A program made the position numbers and the translations under genes. From the NCBI RefSeq assembly GCF_026343955.1, contig NZ_JAPKNI010000008.1, positions 1-64,000 of the forward strand: 64,000 nt of DNA, given 5' to 3'. Below are positions 8,938-16,956 of this stretch, in pieces (the first letter of the stretch is position 1; each line of letters starts with the position of its first letter). The notes under the pieces are model-generated. The model was not told where the DNA came from. It searched no databases and worked only from the letters and a program-made list of their open reading frames with translations. This stretch comes from Kaistia defluvii. Lineage in GTDB: Bacteria > Pseudomonadota > Alphaproteobacteria > Rhizobiales > Kaistiaceae.

Positions 8938-9939
8938 CTATTTCTTCGACGTCAGTCCGCCGATCAGCGCCGCGGTCAGCACGACCGCTCCGATCAGCGT
9001 GGTTTGCCAGAAGGGCGTCACACCCAGCAGGATAAGGCCGTTGCGTACGACGCCGATCAGCAGCACACCGAGCAGGGTTCCGGGGATGGAACCCTCGCCG
9101 CCTCCAAGCCGCGTGCCACCGATGATGACCGCGGCGATGACATCCAGCTCCAGGCCGATGCCCGTGACGGGCTGGACGTTTTCGAGAAATCCGAAATTGA
9201 TGATGCCGGCGAAGGATGCGAGCAGGCCGGCGATCGCGAAGGCGATGATCTTGGTGCGCGAAACCGGCACGCCGACGATGCGGGCGGCGCGGTCATTGCC
9301 ACCGACGGCGAAGATGTGGAAGCCGAAGGTCGTCTTGTGCAGCAGGAAGAAGCCGAGCACGGCGACGACGATCAGGACCAGCACCTGGTTCGACAGGTTG
9401 CCAAACAGGCTTCCCTGAGCCAGCCCGGTGAGGATCGGGGCGGCGCCCTGGCCGTGCGGCAGGGAAACCGGCATGCCGTTGCTCATCACCAGCGTGGCGC
9501 CGCGGATCAGATAGAGCGTGCCAAGCGTGGTGATGAAGGAGGGGATGCGTCCCGCGACCGTGATGGCGCCGTTCATCGCGCCGATCGCGAGGCCCAGCGT
9601 CAGCGTGATCAGGATCGCGGCGACTTCCGGCACGCCACTGACGATCAGCAGGCCGCCGACCATGCCGGCGAAGCCATAGAGCGAGCCGACCGAGAGATCG
9701 ACCTCGGAGATGATCAGGACATAGGTGGCGCCGATCGCCAGCACGCCGAGCAGTGAGATCTGGCGCAGCAGGTTGAGGATATTCTGGCCCGTCAGGAACA
9801 CGGGACTCGCGATGGCGAAGACGATGCAGAGCGCCAGCAATGCCCCGAAGACACCGGCCTCCCGGGTCAGCAGCAGCCCTCGCGCCGATTGTACCAGTCC
9901 ACCCTGCGCGGGGCTGCCCGTTGCGACGTTCGTCATCAT
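8938..9939 (-). CDS. Sugar ABC importer permease, RbsC type
   Basis: A 333-residue inner-membrane permease of the CUT2 class with about nine to ten hydrophobic segments. Family motifs include IGATYVLIISEVDLSVGS near residues 70-90, VGGNDRAARIVGVPVSRTK and the C-terminal IIGGTRLGGGEGSIPGT. The start is an ATGATG pair at 9939/9936 behind GAGGGAGATAGG. It presumably forms a homodimer served by the ATPase at 6397-7872 and fed by the binding proteins at 7925 and 10123. It is the only permease of the operon. The 183-nt gap before it contains a strong hairpin. Confidence 0.92.
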   Translation of the reverse strand: MMTNVATGSPAQGGLVQSARGLLLTREAGVFGALLALCIVFAIASPVFLTGQNILNLLRQISLLGVLAIGATYVLIISEVDLSVGSLYGFAGMVGGLLIVSGVPEVAAILITLTLGLAIGAMNGAITVAGRIPSFITTLGTLYLIRGATLVMSNGMPVSLPHGQGAAPILTGLAQGSLFGNLSNQVLVLIVVAVLGFFLLHKTTFGFHIFAVGGNDRAARIVGVPVSRTKIIAFAIAGLLASFAGIINFGFLENVQPVTGIGLELDVIAAVIIGGTRLGGGEGSIPGTLLGVLLIGVVRNGLILLGVTPFWQTTLIGAVVLTAALIGGLTSKK

Positions 9940-10094
9940 CCTATCTCCCTCGCATCGTCGCAGCTCAGCGTGCGGACGATTCCGTATCCGTTGGTCCACG
10001 AGGCGGCGCGCAACGATGCGGCCCGGCTCGCAGGGTGTTGATTTCATGAAATGGCTTGGCCCATTGCCGTATCGGGCAGGGCGGACGGACGGGC

Positions 10095-10113
10095 CGGCGG
10101 CGCAAGGCCGCCG
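10095..10113 (-). other. Hairpin after binding-protein gene
   Basis: CGGCGGC-gcaag-GCCGCCG forms a perfect 7-bp stem 10 nt after the stop codon of the upstream binding-protein gene. No U-run follows. It probably protects the 3' end of the binding-protein message or partly attenuates the permease gene, as in the maltose-type operons of enterobacteria. Confidence 0.5.
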
Positions 10114-10122
10114 ACCGGCCGA

Positions 10123-11100
10123 TTACTTCAGTTCGCCGGCGAAAACCGTCAGCTTGATATCCGGCAGAATGGTCGCGAGGTTGTCCTTGCTGACCGTCAG
10201 GATCGGAAGCACGACTTCCTTCTCCGTCTTGCCGCCTTCGAGCTTGGCGATGACGCTTTCGCCCGCCGTCTTGCCCATCAGGTAGGGCTGCTGCATGCCG
10301 CTGGCGACGATCGAGCCGCCTTCGATCATGGGCAGGAATTCCGGCACGCCGTCGAAGGCGGCGATCAGGGTCTCGCCACCGCGACGCATCGCGTCGACGG
10401 CGCGCTTGGCGCCCAGCGTCGGGGAATCCGTCTGGACGAAGATGCCGCGCATTTCGGGATGCGCCGTCAGCATGTCTTGCACGAAACGATAGGTTTCGTC
10501 GGCCGTGTAGGTCTGCATCTCGTTGCGGGCTACGATCTTGTGGCCGGCTTCTTCCATCGCCTTGACGAAGCCGTTGGTCCGCTTGACGCCGTTCTGGCGG
10601 GCCTGGGAGATGGTGACCATGCCGACTTCGGCATTCTTCCAGCCCTTGGCTTCAAACGCCTTGGCAAGCGCCTTGCCGACGTCATAGGCGCCCGCCTCGT
10701 CATTCGACGTGACGAAGGTGACGTATTCGCCCGAAGTCGTGCCGATGCCGGCGAAGCTTACCGGGATGTTCGCCTTCTGGGCGAGACCGAGAACGGCCGG
10801 TGCGGTCGAGGAGTCGGTGGGCGACAGGACGATGCCGGTCGCGCCCTTGACGATCGCATCCTGCGTATTCTGCAGCTGCGTCTGGGTATTGTTGCGGGAA
10901 TCGAGCGCGACGAAGTCGTAGCCGTGCTCCTTCGCCGCCGCCTCGACGCCCTTCGACACATAACGCCAGAAAGGCGCGTCGAGCCCGGCCGAAAGATAGA
11001 CGATCTGCTTGCCTGCGGCCTGCGCCGCCGGCATCGCGACAGAAGCCAGCAGGCCGAACGCGCCTGCCAGAGCGATGAACTGACGCTTGGTATAGGTCAT
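10123..11100 (-). CDS. Periplasmic sugar-binding protein (second of two)
   Basis: A 325-residue RbsB-family binding protein. The signal peptide is MTYTKRQFIALAGAFGLLAS ending near AQAAG, and the mature protein begins KQIVYLSAGLDAPFWRYVSK. Typical motifs are IVKGATGIVLSPTDSS and IAAFDGVPEFLPMIEGG. The start at 11100 follows GGAGG. It shares an operon with one permease, one ATPase and another binding protein that differs clearly from it, so it is not a recent duplicate. Together with the CoA-transferase gene upstream and the RbsD-like gene downstream it defines an unusual sugar-type importer operon. Ligand unknown. Confidence 0.9.
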   Translation of the reverse strand: MTYTKRQFIALAGAFGLLASVAMPAAQAAGKQIVYLSAGLDAPFWRYVSKGVEAAAKEHGYDFVALDSRNNTQTQLQNTQDAIVKGATGIVLSPTDSSTAPAVLGLAQKANIPVSFAGIGTTSGEYVTFVTSNDEAGAYDVGKALAKAFEAKGWKNAEVGMVTISQARQNGVKRTNGFVKAMEEAGHKIVARNEMQTYTADETYRFVQDMLTAHPEMRGIFVQTDSPTLGAKRAVDAMRRGGETLIAAFDGVPEFLPMIEGGSIVASGMQQPYLMGKTAGESVIAKLEGGKTEKEVVLPILTVSKDNLATILPDIKLTVFAGELK

Positions 11101-11148
11101 GGTATCCTCCCTCATCGACGGCGGCATTCGCCGCCCTTCCTCGCGCGC

Positions 11149-12357
11149 CTAGGGCGCGCCGATAACGCCTTCCGAGATCAGACGGTCGATCTCCTCAGCC
11201 TCGAAACCCGCGGCACCAAGGACCTCGCGACTATGCTCGCCGACCAGCGGCGCGCCTCTCTCCACCGTCGACGGGGTCTTGCTGAAGCGGATGGGAAAAC
11301 CGGGGGTCTTCAGATGGCCCTCGGAGTGATGTTCGTATTCGACGAAGCTACCATTGAACTTCACCTGCGGATCCTCGACCGTCTTGGCGAAATCGTTGAC
11401 CGGGCCGGCCCAGAGGCCAAGCGCCAGCATCGCCTCGATCAAGTCGGCCTGCTTCCACTTCGCGCTGTGCTTGGCCACCAGCTGGTGGATCAGGTCGCGC
11501 TGCTCGAACGGATCGACGTCGTCATTCATCGCCAGGAAGGCGGGCTCGTCGAACAGTTCGCCGAGCTTGGCGAGTTGCGGGAAGGCGAGGGCGACATAGC
11601 CGTCCTGTGTCGCGAACACGCCATAGGGCGCTCGGATATAAACGTGGCCGTGCGGCTCCTGCGTGCGCTTCTGCGGCTTGCCGTCGATGGTGAAGACGGA
11701 AAGCTCCTGCATCTGGAAGGAGATGGCCGCGTCGAGCATGTTGACCTCGACGAGCTGGCCCTCGCCGGTGCGCTCGCGGTGCAGCAGCGCGGCCAGCGCG
11801 CCTTCGAAGGCGGCATAGGCGGTGGTCGCGTCGACGACATACTGGCCGATCGGCTGGGGCGGTCCGTCCGCCTGGCCGGTCGAATACATCGCGCCGGAGA
11901 GCGCCTGCAGCAACAGGTCCTGGCCGGGCCGGGCAGAATAGGGGCCCTCGGCGCCATAGCCGGAGATCGAGACATAGATCAGGCGCGGGTTGATCGCCTT
12001 CAGCGTGTCGTAGTCGACGCCCAGCTTCTTCGCCACATGCGGGCGATAGTTCTGCATGAAGACGTCGGCGTCCTTGACCAGCTTGTGCAGGGCGGCCTGG
12101 CCTTCCGGAGCCTTCAGATTGATCGCCAGGCTGCGCTTGTTGCGGTTCAGCGACAGGAACGAGGCGTTGATCTTGCGATTTCCGCCGCCCGCCGGCATGC
12201 GCCGCTGCCACTCGCCCTCGACCGGCTCGATCTTGATCACGTCAGCGCCGATGTCGCCCATGCGCTGGGCCGCGAACGGACCCGACATCGCAACCGTGCA
12301 GTCCAGCACGCGGTAGCCCGAAAGGATCTGGGCCTTGTTCCGCTTTTCCTGGCTCAT
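11149..12357 (-). CDS. Class III CoA transferase (CaiB/BaiF family)
   Basis: A 402-residue family III CoA transferase, moving CoA from one organic acid to another in the cytoplasm. LSGYRVLDCTVAMSGPFAAQ at the N-terminus and IGADVIKIEPVEG are signature segments. The catalytic Asp is expected near the ISGYG...PGQDLL segment, where ARPGQDLLLQALSG is visible. Start ATG 12357 follows GGGAGAGG. It is the first gene of the minus-strand importer operon and faces the LacI gene at 12469 across two operators. A CoA transferase heading a sugar-importer operon is unusual. It may work with the MaoC-type hydratase at 14463, which shares the operator motif, in breaking down a carboxylic product of the imported compound. 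Confidence 0.92.
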   Translation of the reverse strand: MSQEKRNKAQILSGYRVLDCTVAMSGPFAAQRMGDIGADVIKIEPVEGEWQRRMPAGGGNRKINASFLSLNRNKRSLAINLKAPEGQAALHKLVKDADVFMQNYRPHVAKKLGVDYDTLKAINPRLIYVSISGYGAEGPYSARPGQDLLLQALSGAMYSTGQADGPPQPIGQYVVDATTAYAAFEGALAALLHRERTGEGQLVEVNMLDAAISFQMQELSVFTIDGKPQKRTQEPHGHVYIRAPYGVFATQDGYVALAFPQLAKLGELFDEPAFLAMNDDVDPFEQRDLIHQLVAKHSAKWKQADLIEAMLALGLWAGPVNDFAKTVEDPQVKFNGSFVEYEHHSEGHLKTPGFPIRFSKTPSTVERGAPLVGEHSREVLGAAGFEAEEIDRLISEGVIGAP

Positions 12358-12415
12358 TGCCTCTCCCGCTCGAATTTTTTCGCCAATTGAAATATGGCGG
12401 CTGTGTTGATCGTTG

Positions 12416-12429
12416 TGATAGCGCTAACA
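12416..12429. promoter_or_regulatory. LacI-type operator O1
   Basis: TGATAGCGCTAACA is a near-palindrome around a central CG. A second copy lies 26 bp away (centre to centre) and a third at 14985. It lies between the divergent CoA-transferase operon and the LacI gene at 12469, so it probably controls both. Confidence 0.75.
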
Positions 12430-12441
12430 AGTCGGTATATT

Positions 12442-12455
12442 TGTTAGCGCCAACA
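12442..12455. promoter_or_regulatory. LacI-type operator O2
   Basis: TGTTAGCGCCAACA is a quasi-palindrome with one mismatched pair, matching O1 at 12416 and the site at 14985. It ends 13 nt before the LacI start codon and overlaps the region just upstream of its GGAGG ribosome site, which fits autorepression. Confidence 0.75.
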
Positions 12456-12468
12456 TGGGAGGCTGTCA

Positions 12469-13500
12469 ATGCGTCGGAGACGATTTGGAAATGCTCCAGC
12501 CGGGGCGGGTGTCGTCACGATGTCGGACGTCGCCAGCCGGGCCGGAGTCTCGGCCCAGACCGTTTCCCGCGTCATCGGCCGGCCGGAGATGGTGACGGAG
12601 GAAACCCGCAAGCGCGTGCACGACGCGATTCGCGAGCTGAACTACATTCCCAACGAGGCGGCGCGGAACCTGGCCTCCAACAGCAGCCGCGTCGTGGCCG
12701 TCATCATCCCGACCCTGTCGAGTTCGGCCTTCTCGGCCCAGGTCAAGGCGACGATCGACACGCTGGAGATGCGCGGCATCTCGGTGGTCATCGGCAATAG
12801 CGAGTATTCGGCCGTGCGCGAGGAGCAGATCATCCAGACTCTGCTGGAACGGCGGCCGATGGGCTTCATCCTGACCGGCCTGCATCACACGCCGCGCGCC
12901 ATGGACCTGATGCGCCAGAGCGGTGTGCCGGTGGTCGAGACCTGGGATACCGACACCGCGCCGCTCGATTGCGCTGCCGGCTTCTCCAACATCGCGGCCG
13001 GCCATGACGTCGGCTCGCTGCTGGCGGCCCGCGGCTCGCGCCGCATCGCTTTTGTCGGCGGTGCCGCGCACCAGGATTCGCGCGCGAACGGCCGTTTCAT
13101 CGGCCTCTCGAAAGCGCTGGAGGAGGCGGACCTGCCGCCGCCGCTCCGGATCGAACTGGTGCTGCCGATGAGCACCCAGGACGGCATCAGCGGCCTCGAC
13201 CAGGTGCTGCAGAAGGCGCCGATGACGGATGCGATTTTCTTCTCGGCCGATAGCCTGGCGCTCGCGGCGCTGCTCGAATGCAACCGGCGCGGCCTGCGGG
13301 TACCGGAGCAACTGGCGATCTGCGGCTTCGGCGATTTCGACCTCGCCTCGCTGGTGACGCCGGCGCTCACCACGGTGAAGATCCAGCCCGACGTGATGGG
13401 GCGCGCCTCGGCCGAACTGCTGCTGGCGCGACTTGATGGCGACGACAAACCCGCCAGCGTCGTGCTCCAGCACCAGTTGATCCGTCGCGGCAGCGCCTGA
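12469..13500 (+). CDS. LacI-family regulator (GntR-gluconate-like branch)
   Basis: A 343-residue repressor. After a basic 17-residue N-terminal tail comes the helix-turn-helix MSDVASRAGVSAQTVSRVIG and hinge LNYIPNEAARNLASNS; the rest is the effector-binding domain (GFGDFDLASLVTPALTTVKI near the C-terminus). The ATG at 12469 has GGAGG at a good distance, so I prefer it over the internal ATG at 12520. It is divergent from the CoA-transferase/importer operon, with two operators between them, and a third copy precedes the MaoC operon at 14906. I infer that this protein controls all three units. Confidence 0.93.
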   Translation: MRRRRFGNAPAGAGVVTMSDVASRAGVSAQTVSRVIGRPEMVTEETRKRVHDAIRELNYIPNEAARNLASNSSRVVAVIIPTLSSSAFSAQVKATIDTLEMRGISVVIGNSEYSAVREEQIIQTLLERRPMGFILTGLHHTPRAMDLMRQSGVPVVETWDTDTAPLDCAAGFSNIAAGHDVGSLLAARGSRRIAFVGGAAHQDSRANGRFIGLSKALEEADLPPPLRIELVLPMSTQDGISGLDQVLQKAPMTDAIFFSADSLALAALLECNRRGLRVPEQLAICGFGDFDLASLVTPALTTVKIQPDVMGRASAELLLARLDGDDKPASVVLQHQLIRRGSA

Positions 13501-13526
13501 CGCCGCCGCGACCTTTTCATTTATCT

Positions 13527-13558
13527 CCAAGGGATAGCGGCGATCCACTATTCCTTGG
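13527..13558. terminator. Inverted repeat between convergent genes
   Basis: CCAAGGGATAG and CTATTCCTTGG pair over 11 bp with one G-U around a 10-nt loop, in the 65-nt gap between the convergent LacI gene and amidohydrolase gene. No clear T-run follows on either strand, so a shared terminator or barrier hairpin is likely but unproven. Confidence 0.45.
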
Positions 13559-13565
13559 ACATGCG

Positions 13566-14444
13566 CTAGATCCGGTACCAGCCTTCGGCCGTGGTGCGGA
13601 AAAGCTGGCGCTGCTCGTCGGCCGAATAGCCGGATACGATCTCGCGATAGGCGTTGACCACCGTCGGGTAGTCGCTGAACAGGCCATCCAGCGGCCAGTT
13701 GGTGCCGAACATGCAGCGCGACGGGCCGAAGGCCTCGATGCAGACCTCGATCCAGGGGCGGATCGTCTCCACCGTCCACTCATGATCGACCATGGCAAGC
13801 CCGGACAGCTTGCAGGCGACGTTGGGCGCCTTGGCGAGATGCTGGATGCCTTTGCGCCACTCGTTGAAATAGGGAACCGTGCGCTGCTTCGGAAATCCGC
13901 AATGGCCGAGGATGATGGTCGAGCGCGGAAAATCGCGGGCTAGATCAAACGCCTTGCCCATCTGCGGCCAGCCGGCATCCATGTCGTAGATCAGGTCGCG
14001 CTTCTGCAATTCGTTGAAGCCGCGACGGAAAGCCGGGTCATCGAGGAAATCGAGGCCGATGAAGGAGAGCATGCGCACGCCGCGGAAATTGGCGTATTGA
14101 CGGTGCCGGTCCAATTCCGAGGCCGCATTGTCGGCGGCGAGATCGACCCGCGCGATGATGCCGTTCGGCATGCCGTGTTCGTCGGCGACCTTCTGCAGCC
14201 ACTCGGTCTCGCGGACCGTATCGACCTCTCCATCGGCGGTTTCGATATGCACGGACTTGATCAGGTTGACCGGCGCGCCTTCGCGCTGCAGGTCGGTGAC
14301 CAGATAGTCCTTCATGATGGCGGAATAGTCGCCCGAGGGGTGGCCGACGAAGGGCTTGTCGGTCAGCCAGCCGTAGCGGATCCCGCTCTTCAGGTCCCAC
14401 AAATGGTGGTGGGCGTCGACGAATTCGAATGGCTCGTTGGTCAT
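13566..14444 (-). CDS. Amidohydrolase / lactonase (COG3618 type)
   Basis: A 292-residue TIM-barrel hydrolase of the amidohydrolase-2 family that includes sugar lactonases and 4-sulfomuconolactone hydrolase. FVDAHHHLWDLKSGIRYGWL carries the metal H-x-H (His12, His14), TIILGHCGFPKQ is the mid-barrel metal motif, and MFGTNWPLDGLF stands where the catalytic Asp motif usually reads GTDWP or GSNWP. It is cytoplasmic, with no signal peptide. It follows the MaoC-family gene by 18 nt and shares its promoter, so it belongs to the regulon marked by TGTTAGCGCTAACA sites. A homologue in another operon lies at 16050-16931. Probable substrate: a lactone. Confidence 0.88.
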   Translation of the reverse strand: MTNEPFEFVDAHHHLWDLKSGIRYGWLTDKPFVGHPSGDYSAIMKDYLVTDLQREGAPVNLIKSVHIETADGEVDTVRETEWLQKVADEHGMPNGIIARVDLAADNAASELDRHRQYANFRGVRMLSFIGLDFLDDPAFRRGFNELQKRDLIYDMDAGWPQMGKAFDLARDFPRSTIILGHCGFPKQRTVPYFNEWRKGIQHLAKAPNVACKLSGLAMVDHEWTVETIRPWIEVCIEAFGPSRCMFGTNWPLDGLFSDYPTVVNAYREIVSGYSADEQRQLFRTTAEGWYRI

Positions 14445-14462
14445 TGTTTCCTCCCGTCAGTG

Positions 14463-14906
14463 TCAGGCCGGCCGCGCCAGGACCATGGTGGTGAACGCGC
14501 CCAGCTGCACGATTTCGTCATTCTGATTGTAGACGGCGATATCGCGCACGATGACGCCGCGATCGCCCTTGCTGGTCCGGCGCGTGCTGCCGACGGTCAG
14601 CTTCAGGCGGATCGTGTCGCCGAAGAATACCGGCTTCTTGAACTGCCAGTTGACGCCAAGCAAGGCCACGGCGGTGCCGTCGAGCCCACCATCCCGGTCG
14701 GCGAGGCCGGCCGAGACGATCAGCGCCAGCAATCCATGCGCGATCGGCTTGCCGAACGGTCCCTTGGACGCGAACTGGTAGTCGGTATGGGCGGGGTTGT
14801 AGTCGCCCGAGAGTCCGGCAAAGGCCATGACGTCGGATTCGGTGATGGTCCGGCCGGGCGACCAGAGCTCATCCCCCTCGTGAAAATCTTCGAAATAGCG
14901 GGCCAT
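14463..14906 (-). CDS. MaoC-family enoyl-CoA hydratase/dehydratase
   Basis: A 147-residue hot-dog-fold hydratase. The family's catalytic motif is present: SGDYNPAHTDYQFA (Asp and His) followed by GPFGKPIAHGLL. It probably hydrates or dehydrates a CoA thioester, for example a mesaconyl- or hydroxyacyl-CoA. It is the first gene of a two-gene operon with the amidohydrolase, preceded by a LacI-type operator 79 nt upstream that matches the two in front of the CoA-transferase gene. This pairing suggests that the CoA transferase makes the thioester that this protein acts on. The start at 14906 leads directly into RYFEDFHEGDE, the usual N-terminus. Confidence 0.9.
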   Translation of the reverse strand: MARYFEDFHEGDELWSPGRTITESDVMAFAGLSGDYNPAHTDYQFASKGPFGKPIAHGLLALIVSAGLADRDGGLDGTAVALLGVNWQFKKPVFFGDTIRLKLTVGSTRRTSKGDRGVIVRDIAVYNQNDEIVQLGAFTTMVLARPA

Positions 14907-14984
14907 TGTCGTCCTCTAACAGCGCTTCTTGTTAGCCTCTTGTTAACCGGCGAGGCCATTTTCGCCGATTGGGGCCGATGTCAG

Positions 14985-14998
14985 GTTAGCGCTATCAT
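14985..14998. promoter_or_regulatory. LacI-type operator O3
   Basis: GGTTAGCGCTATCA matches the two operators at 12416 and 12442 (12 of 14 positions against TGTTAGCGCTAACA) and lies in the 283-nt gap between the divergent MaoC operon and universal stress gene. The rest of that gap holds nothing else that I can support, apart from weak half-sites around 14915-14946. Confidence 0.65.
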
Positions 14999-15189
14999 TA
15001 ATGCACTACAAGCGGTGACCGCCGGGCACCGCGCGGGGCCTTTATGGCCTCGTAAACACGCCGGGCGAGGCTCCCCCTGCGGCATTCGGGTGGCGCTGCG
15101 CCTTTCGGCCTGTCCCTTGATCTGGCGCAAGGTCGCCCATCGACCGGCGTGACAGGACTGGCTGGGCTGGAGCAATGGATGGAGTGACG

Positions 15190-16017
15190 ATGTCTATCGG
15201 GACATTGATGGTTCATATCGATGATACGAGGTCGGCTGCCGCAAGGGTGGACGCTGCCTGCAATCTTGCCGAGCGTTTCGATGCGACGCTGATCGGCATC
15301 GCGGCCTGCGCCTCCGAGGCGTCGTTGCTCGACCCGCTCACGGTCGGCGCCATGGTCGGTGAATACTCGCTGTTGCAGCGCGACACGGCGGAGACGGGGC
15401 TGAGGAGCGCCGAGAGGCTGTTCCGCAATGCTGCCGATCGCAGCGCCGCGCGGATGGAATGGTGTTCGGCCATGACCTATCCGGCCGGCTTCATCGCCGA
15501 GCAGTCGCGTCGGGCCGATCTCATCGTGTTGGGGCGGCGCGGGGCGAGCGCGCCCAATAATTCGGTCGAGCCGGGCGATGTGCTCATTCGCGCCGGGCGG
15601 CCGATCCTGCTGCTCCCGCCGGATACGCAGGCTCCGACTGGCAAGAACATCGTCGTCGCCTGGAAGGACACGCGGGAATCGCGCCGCAGCGTCACCGACG
15701 CGCTGCCCTTCCTGCGGCGGGCGAGCCGTGTCTCGATCCTGACCATGCCGTCGCCGGAAAGCGAGTCGCGATGGCGGCGGGGCGCGGAGGACGTCGTCGC
15801 CTTCCTGGGGCGGCACGGCATCGCCGCCACCTCTGTTGCGCTCGGGGAGAACTCGGAGCCTTCCGCCACCCGGATCTGCAACTTTGCCGGGGAGCAGGAC
15901 GCCGATCTCGTCGTCATGGGCGGCTATGGCCGGGCCCGCGCGCGGGAATGGGTATTTGGCGGAACGACGCGCGGCATGCTGGAAACCGCCACCGTGGCCT
16001 GCCTGATGAGCCACTGA
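15190..16017 (+). CDS. Tandem universal stress protein (UspA family)
   Basis: A 275-residue cytoplasmic protein made of two Usp domains. The first ends with ADLIVLGRRGASAPNNSVEP and GRPILLLPP; the second with DADLVVMGGYGRARAREWV and GTTRGMLETATVACLMSH. The G-2x-G-9x-G(S/T) nucleotide-binding pattern is clear only in the second domain (MGGYGRARAREWVFGGTT). I chose ATG 15190, 5 nt after GGAG, over the ATG at 15175 that lacks a ribosome site. It stands alone on the plus strand between two minus-strand operons and has no evident link to their pathways. Role: stress survival, details unknown. Confidence 0.88.
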   Translation: MSIGTLMVHIDDTRSAAARVDAACNLAERFDATLIGIAACASEASLLDPLTVGAMVGEYSLLQRDTAETGLRSAERLFRNAADRSAARMEWCSAMTYPAGFIAEQSRRADLIVLGRRGASAPNNSVEPGDVLIRAGRPILLLPPDTQAPTGKNIVVAWKDTRESRRSVTDALPFLRRASRVSILTMPSPESESRWRRGAEDVVAFLGRHGIAATSVALGENSEPSATRICNFAGEQDADLVVMGGYGRARAREWVFGGTTRGMLETATVACLMSH

Positions 16018-16049
16018 GCTCCAGCCGGGCGCAATCCGGCAAGGAAGGC

Positions 16050-16931
16050 CTACAGGCCCAACCGATAGAAGGCGTTGGCGTTGTCGCGATAGATTTTTCG
16101 CGTGTCGGCTTCCGAAAGGCCGAGATCGGCAAAGGCTCGGTCCAGCACCTCGACCCAGCGGGGCAGGGTGGTTGCCTGCAGGCAGACGGGATAGTCGCCG
16201 GCATAGATCACCCGGTCGAGGCCGAAGGTCTCGATCGTCGCCGCGATGAAGGGACGGAGATCCGCCTCGGTCCAGCTTCGGTGGTCGGCTTCGACCGGCA
16301 GGTCGGAGAGCTTGATCCAGAGATTGGGGTGGCGTGCCAGTTCGGCGATGTCGGCGCGGTACTGTTCGATCGCGCCGGCCCGGATGCCGGGCTTGCCGCA
16401 GTGATCGAGGATCAGCGGCACATCCGGGACATGCCTCACGAAGTCGCGGACGATGTCCATCTGGGTGTAGTTGACGTTGATCTCGAAATGCATGCCGAAC
16501 CGGTCGAGCAAATTCACGCCGGTGATGAAGTCCGGGCTCAAGGTCAGCGCACGGGGATCGGCGTCGAACTCGACGATCCGGCGGATGCCCTTCACCATCG
16601 GATGCGTCTCGGCCATCTCGGCCAGGATCGGCTCTACCCCCGCGCCGCGTTCGAGCGGCGCCATCGGCACGATCGCCGTCAGGCGCGGATCGCGCCTTGC
16701 CTCGTCCTCGACGAAGCGGACTTCCTCCAGATATTGCCCGCGCTCGGCGTCGAAATCGGCGAAGCATTCGAGGAACACCATCGCCTCGACCGCGACCGAT
16801 CCCAGATCGCGGGCGTAGTCCTCGACGTGATAGGGCCGGTCGAACAGCGGGTTGCCCTGGATCCAGGCGTAGTCGAGGCGGGCCGGATCCCAGAGATGCA
16901 GATGGGTGTCGACGATCGGAAAGGCGGGCAT
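16050..16931 (-). CDS. Sugar lactonase-like amidohydrolase (COG3618, L-fuconolactonase type)
   Basis: A 293-residue amidohydrolase-2 family enzyme. FPIVDTHLHLWDPARLDYAW at the N-terminus has the metal H-x-H, VPLILDHCGKPGIRA is the mid-barrel motif and VIYAGDYPVCLQ carries the catalytic Asp. The family includes L-fucono-1,5-lactonase and L-rhamnono-lactonase. ATG 16931 is the point where homology starts; an in-frame ATG at 16994 would overlap the preceding gene. It is the last gene of a ten-gene operon with a mutarotase, an aldose dehydrogenase, a sugar-acid dehydratase and an aldolase-like enzyme, where hydrolysis of the lactone made by the dehydrogenase is just the step needed. Confidence 0.88.
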   Translation of the reverse strand: MPAFPIVDTHLHLWDPARLDYAWIQGNPLFDRPYHVEDYARDLGSVAVEAMVFLECFADFDAERGQYLEEVRFVEDEARRDPRLTAIVPMAPLERGAGVEPILAEMAETHPMVKGIRRIVEFDADPRALTLSPDFITGVNLLDRFGMHFEINVNYTQMDIVRDFVRHVPDVPLILDHCGKPGIRAGAIEQYRADIAELARHPNLWIKLSDLPVEADHRSWTEADLRPFIAATIETFGLDRVIYAGDYPVCLQATTLPRWVEVLDRAFADLGLSEADTRKIYRDNANAFYRLGL

Positions 16932-16956
16932 CGGCGGCTCTCTTTTTCGGTTTGCC

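Noticed and set aside
10051-12390. 779-residue plus-strand frame
   Set aside because: Antisense to the binding protein and CoA-transferase genes, both with strong family motifs and ribosome sites.
16024-16040. GCCGG..CCGGC hairpin as terminator of the stress protein gene
   Set aside because: Five-base arms without a T-run in GC-rich DNA are expected by chance.
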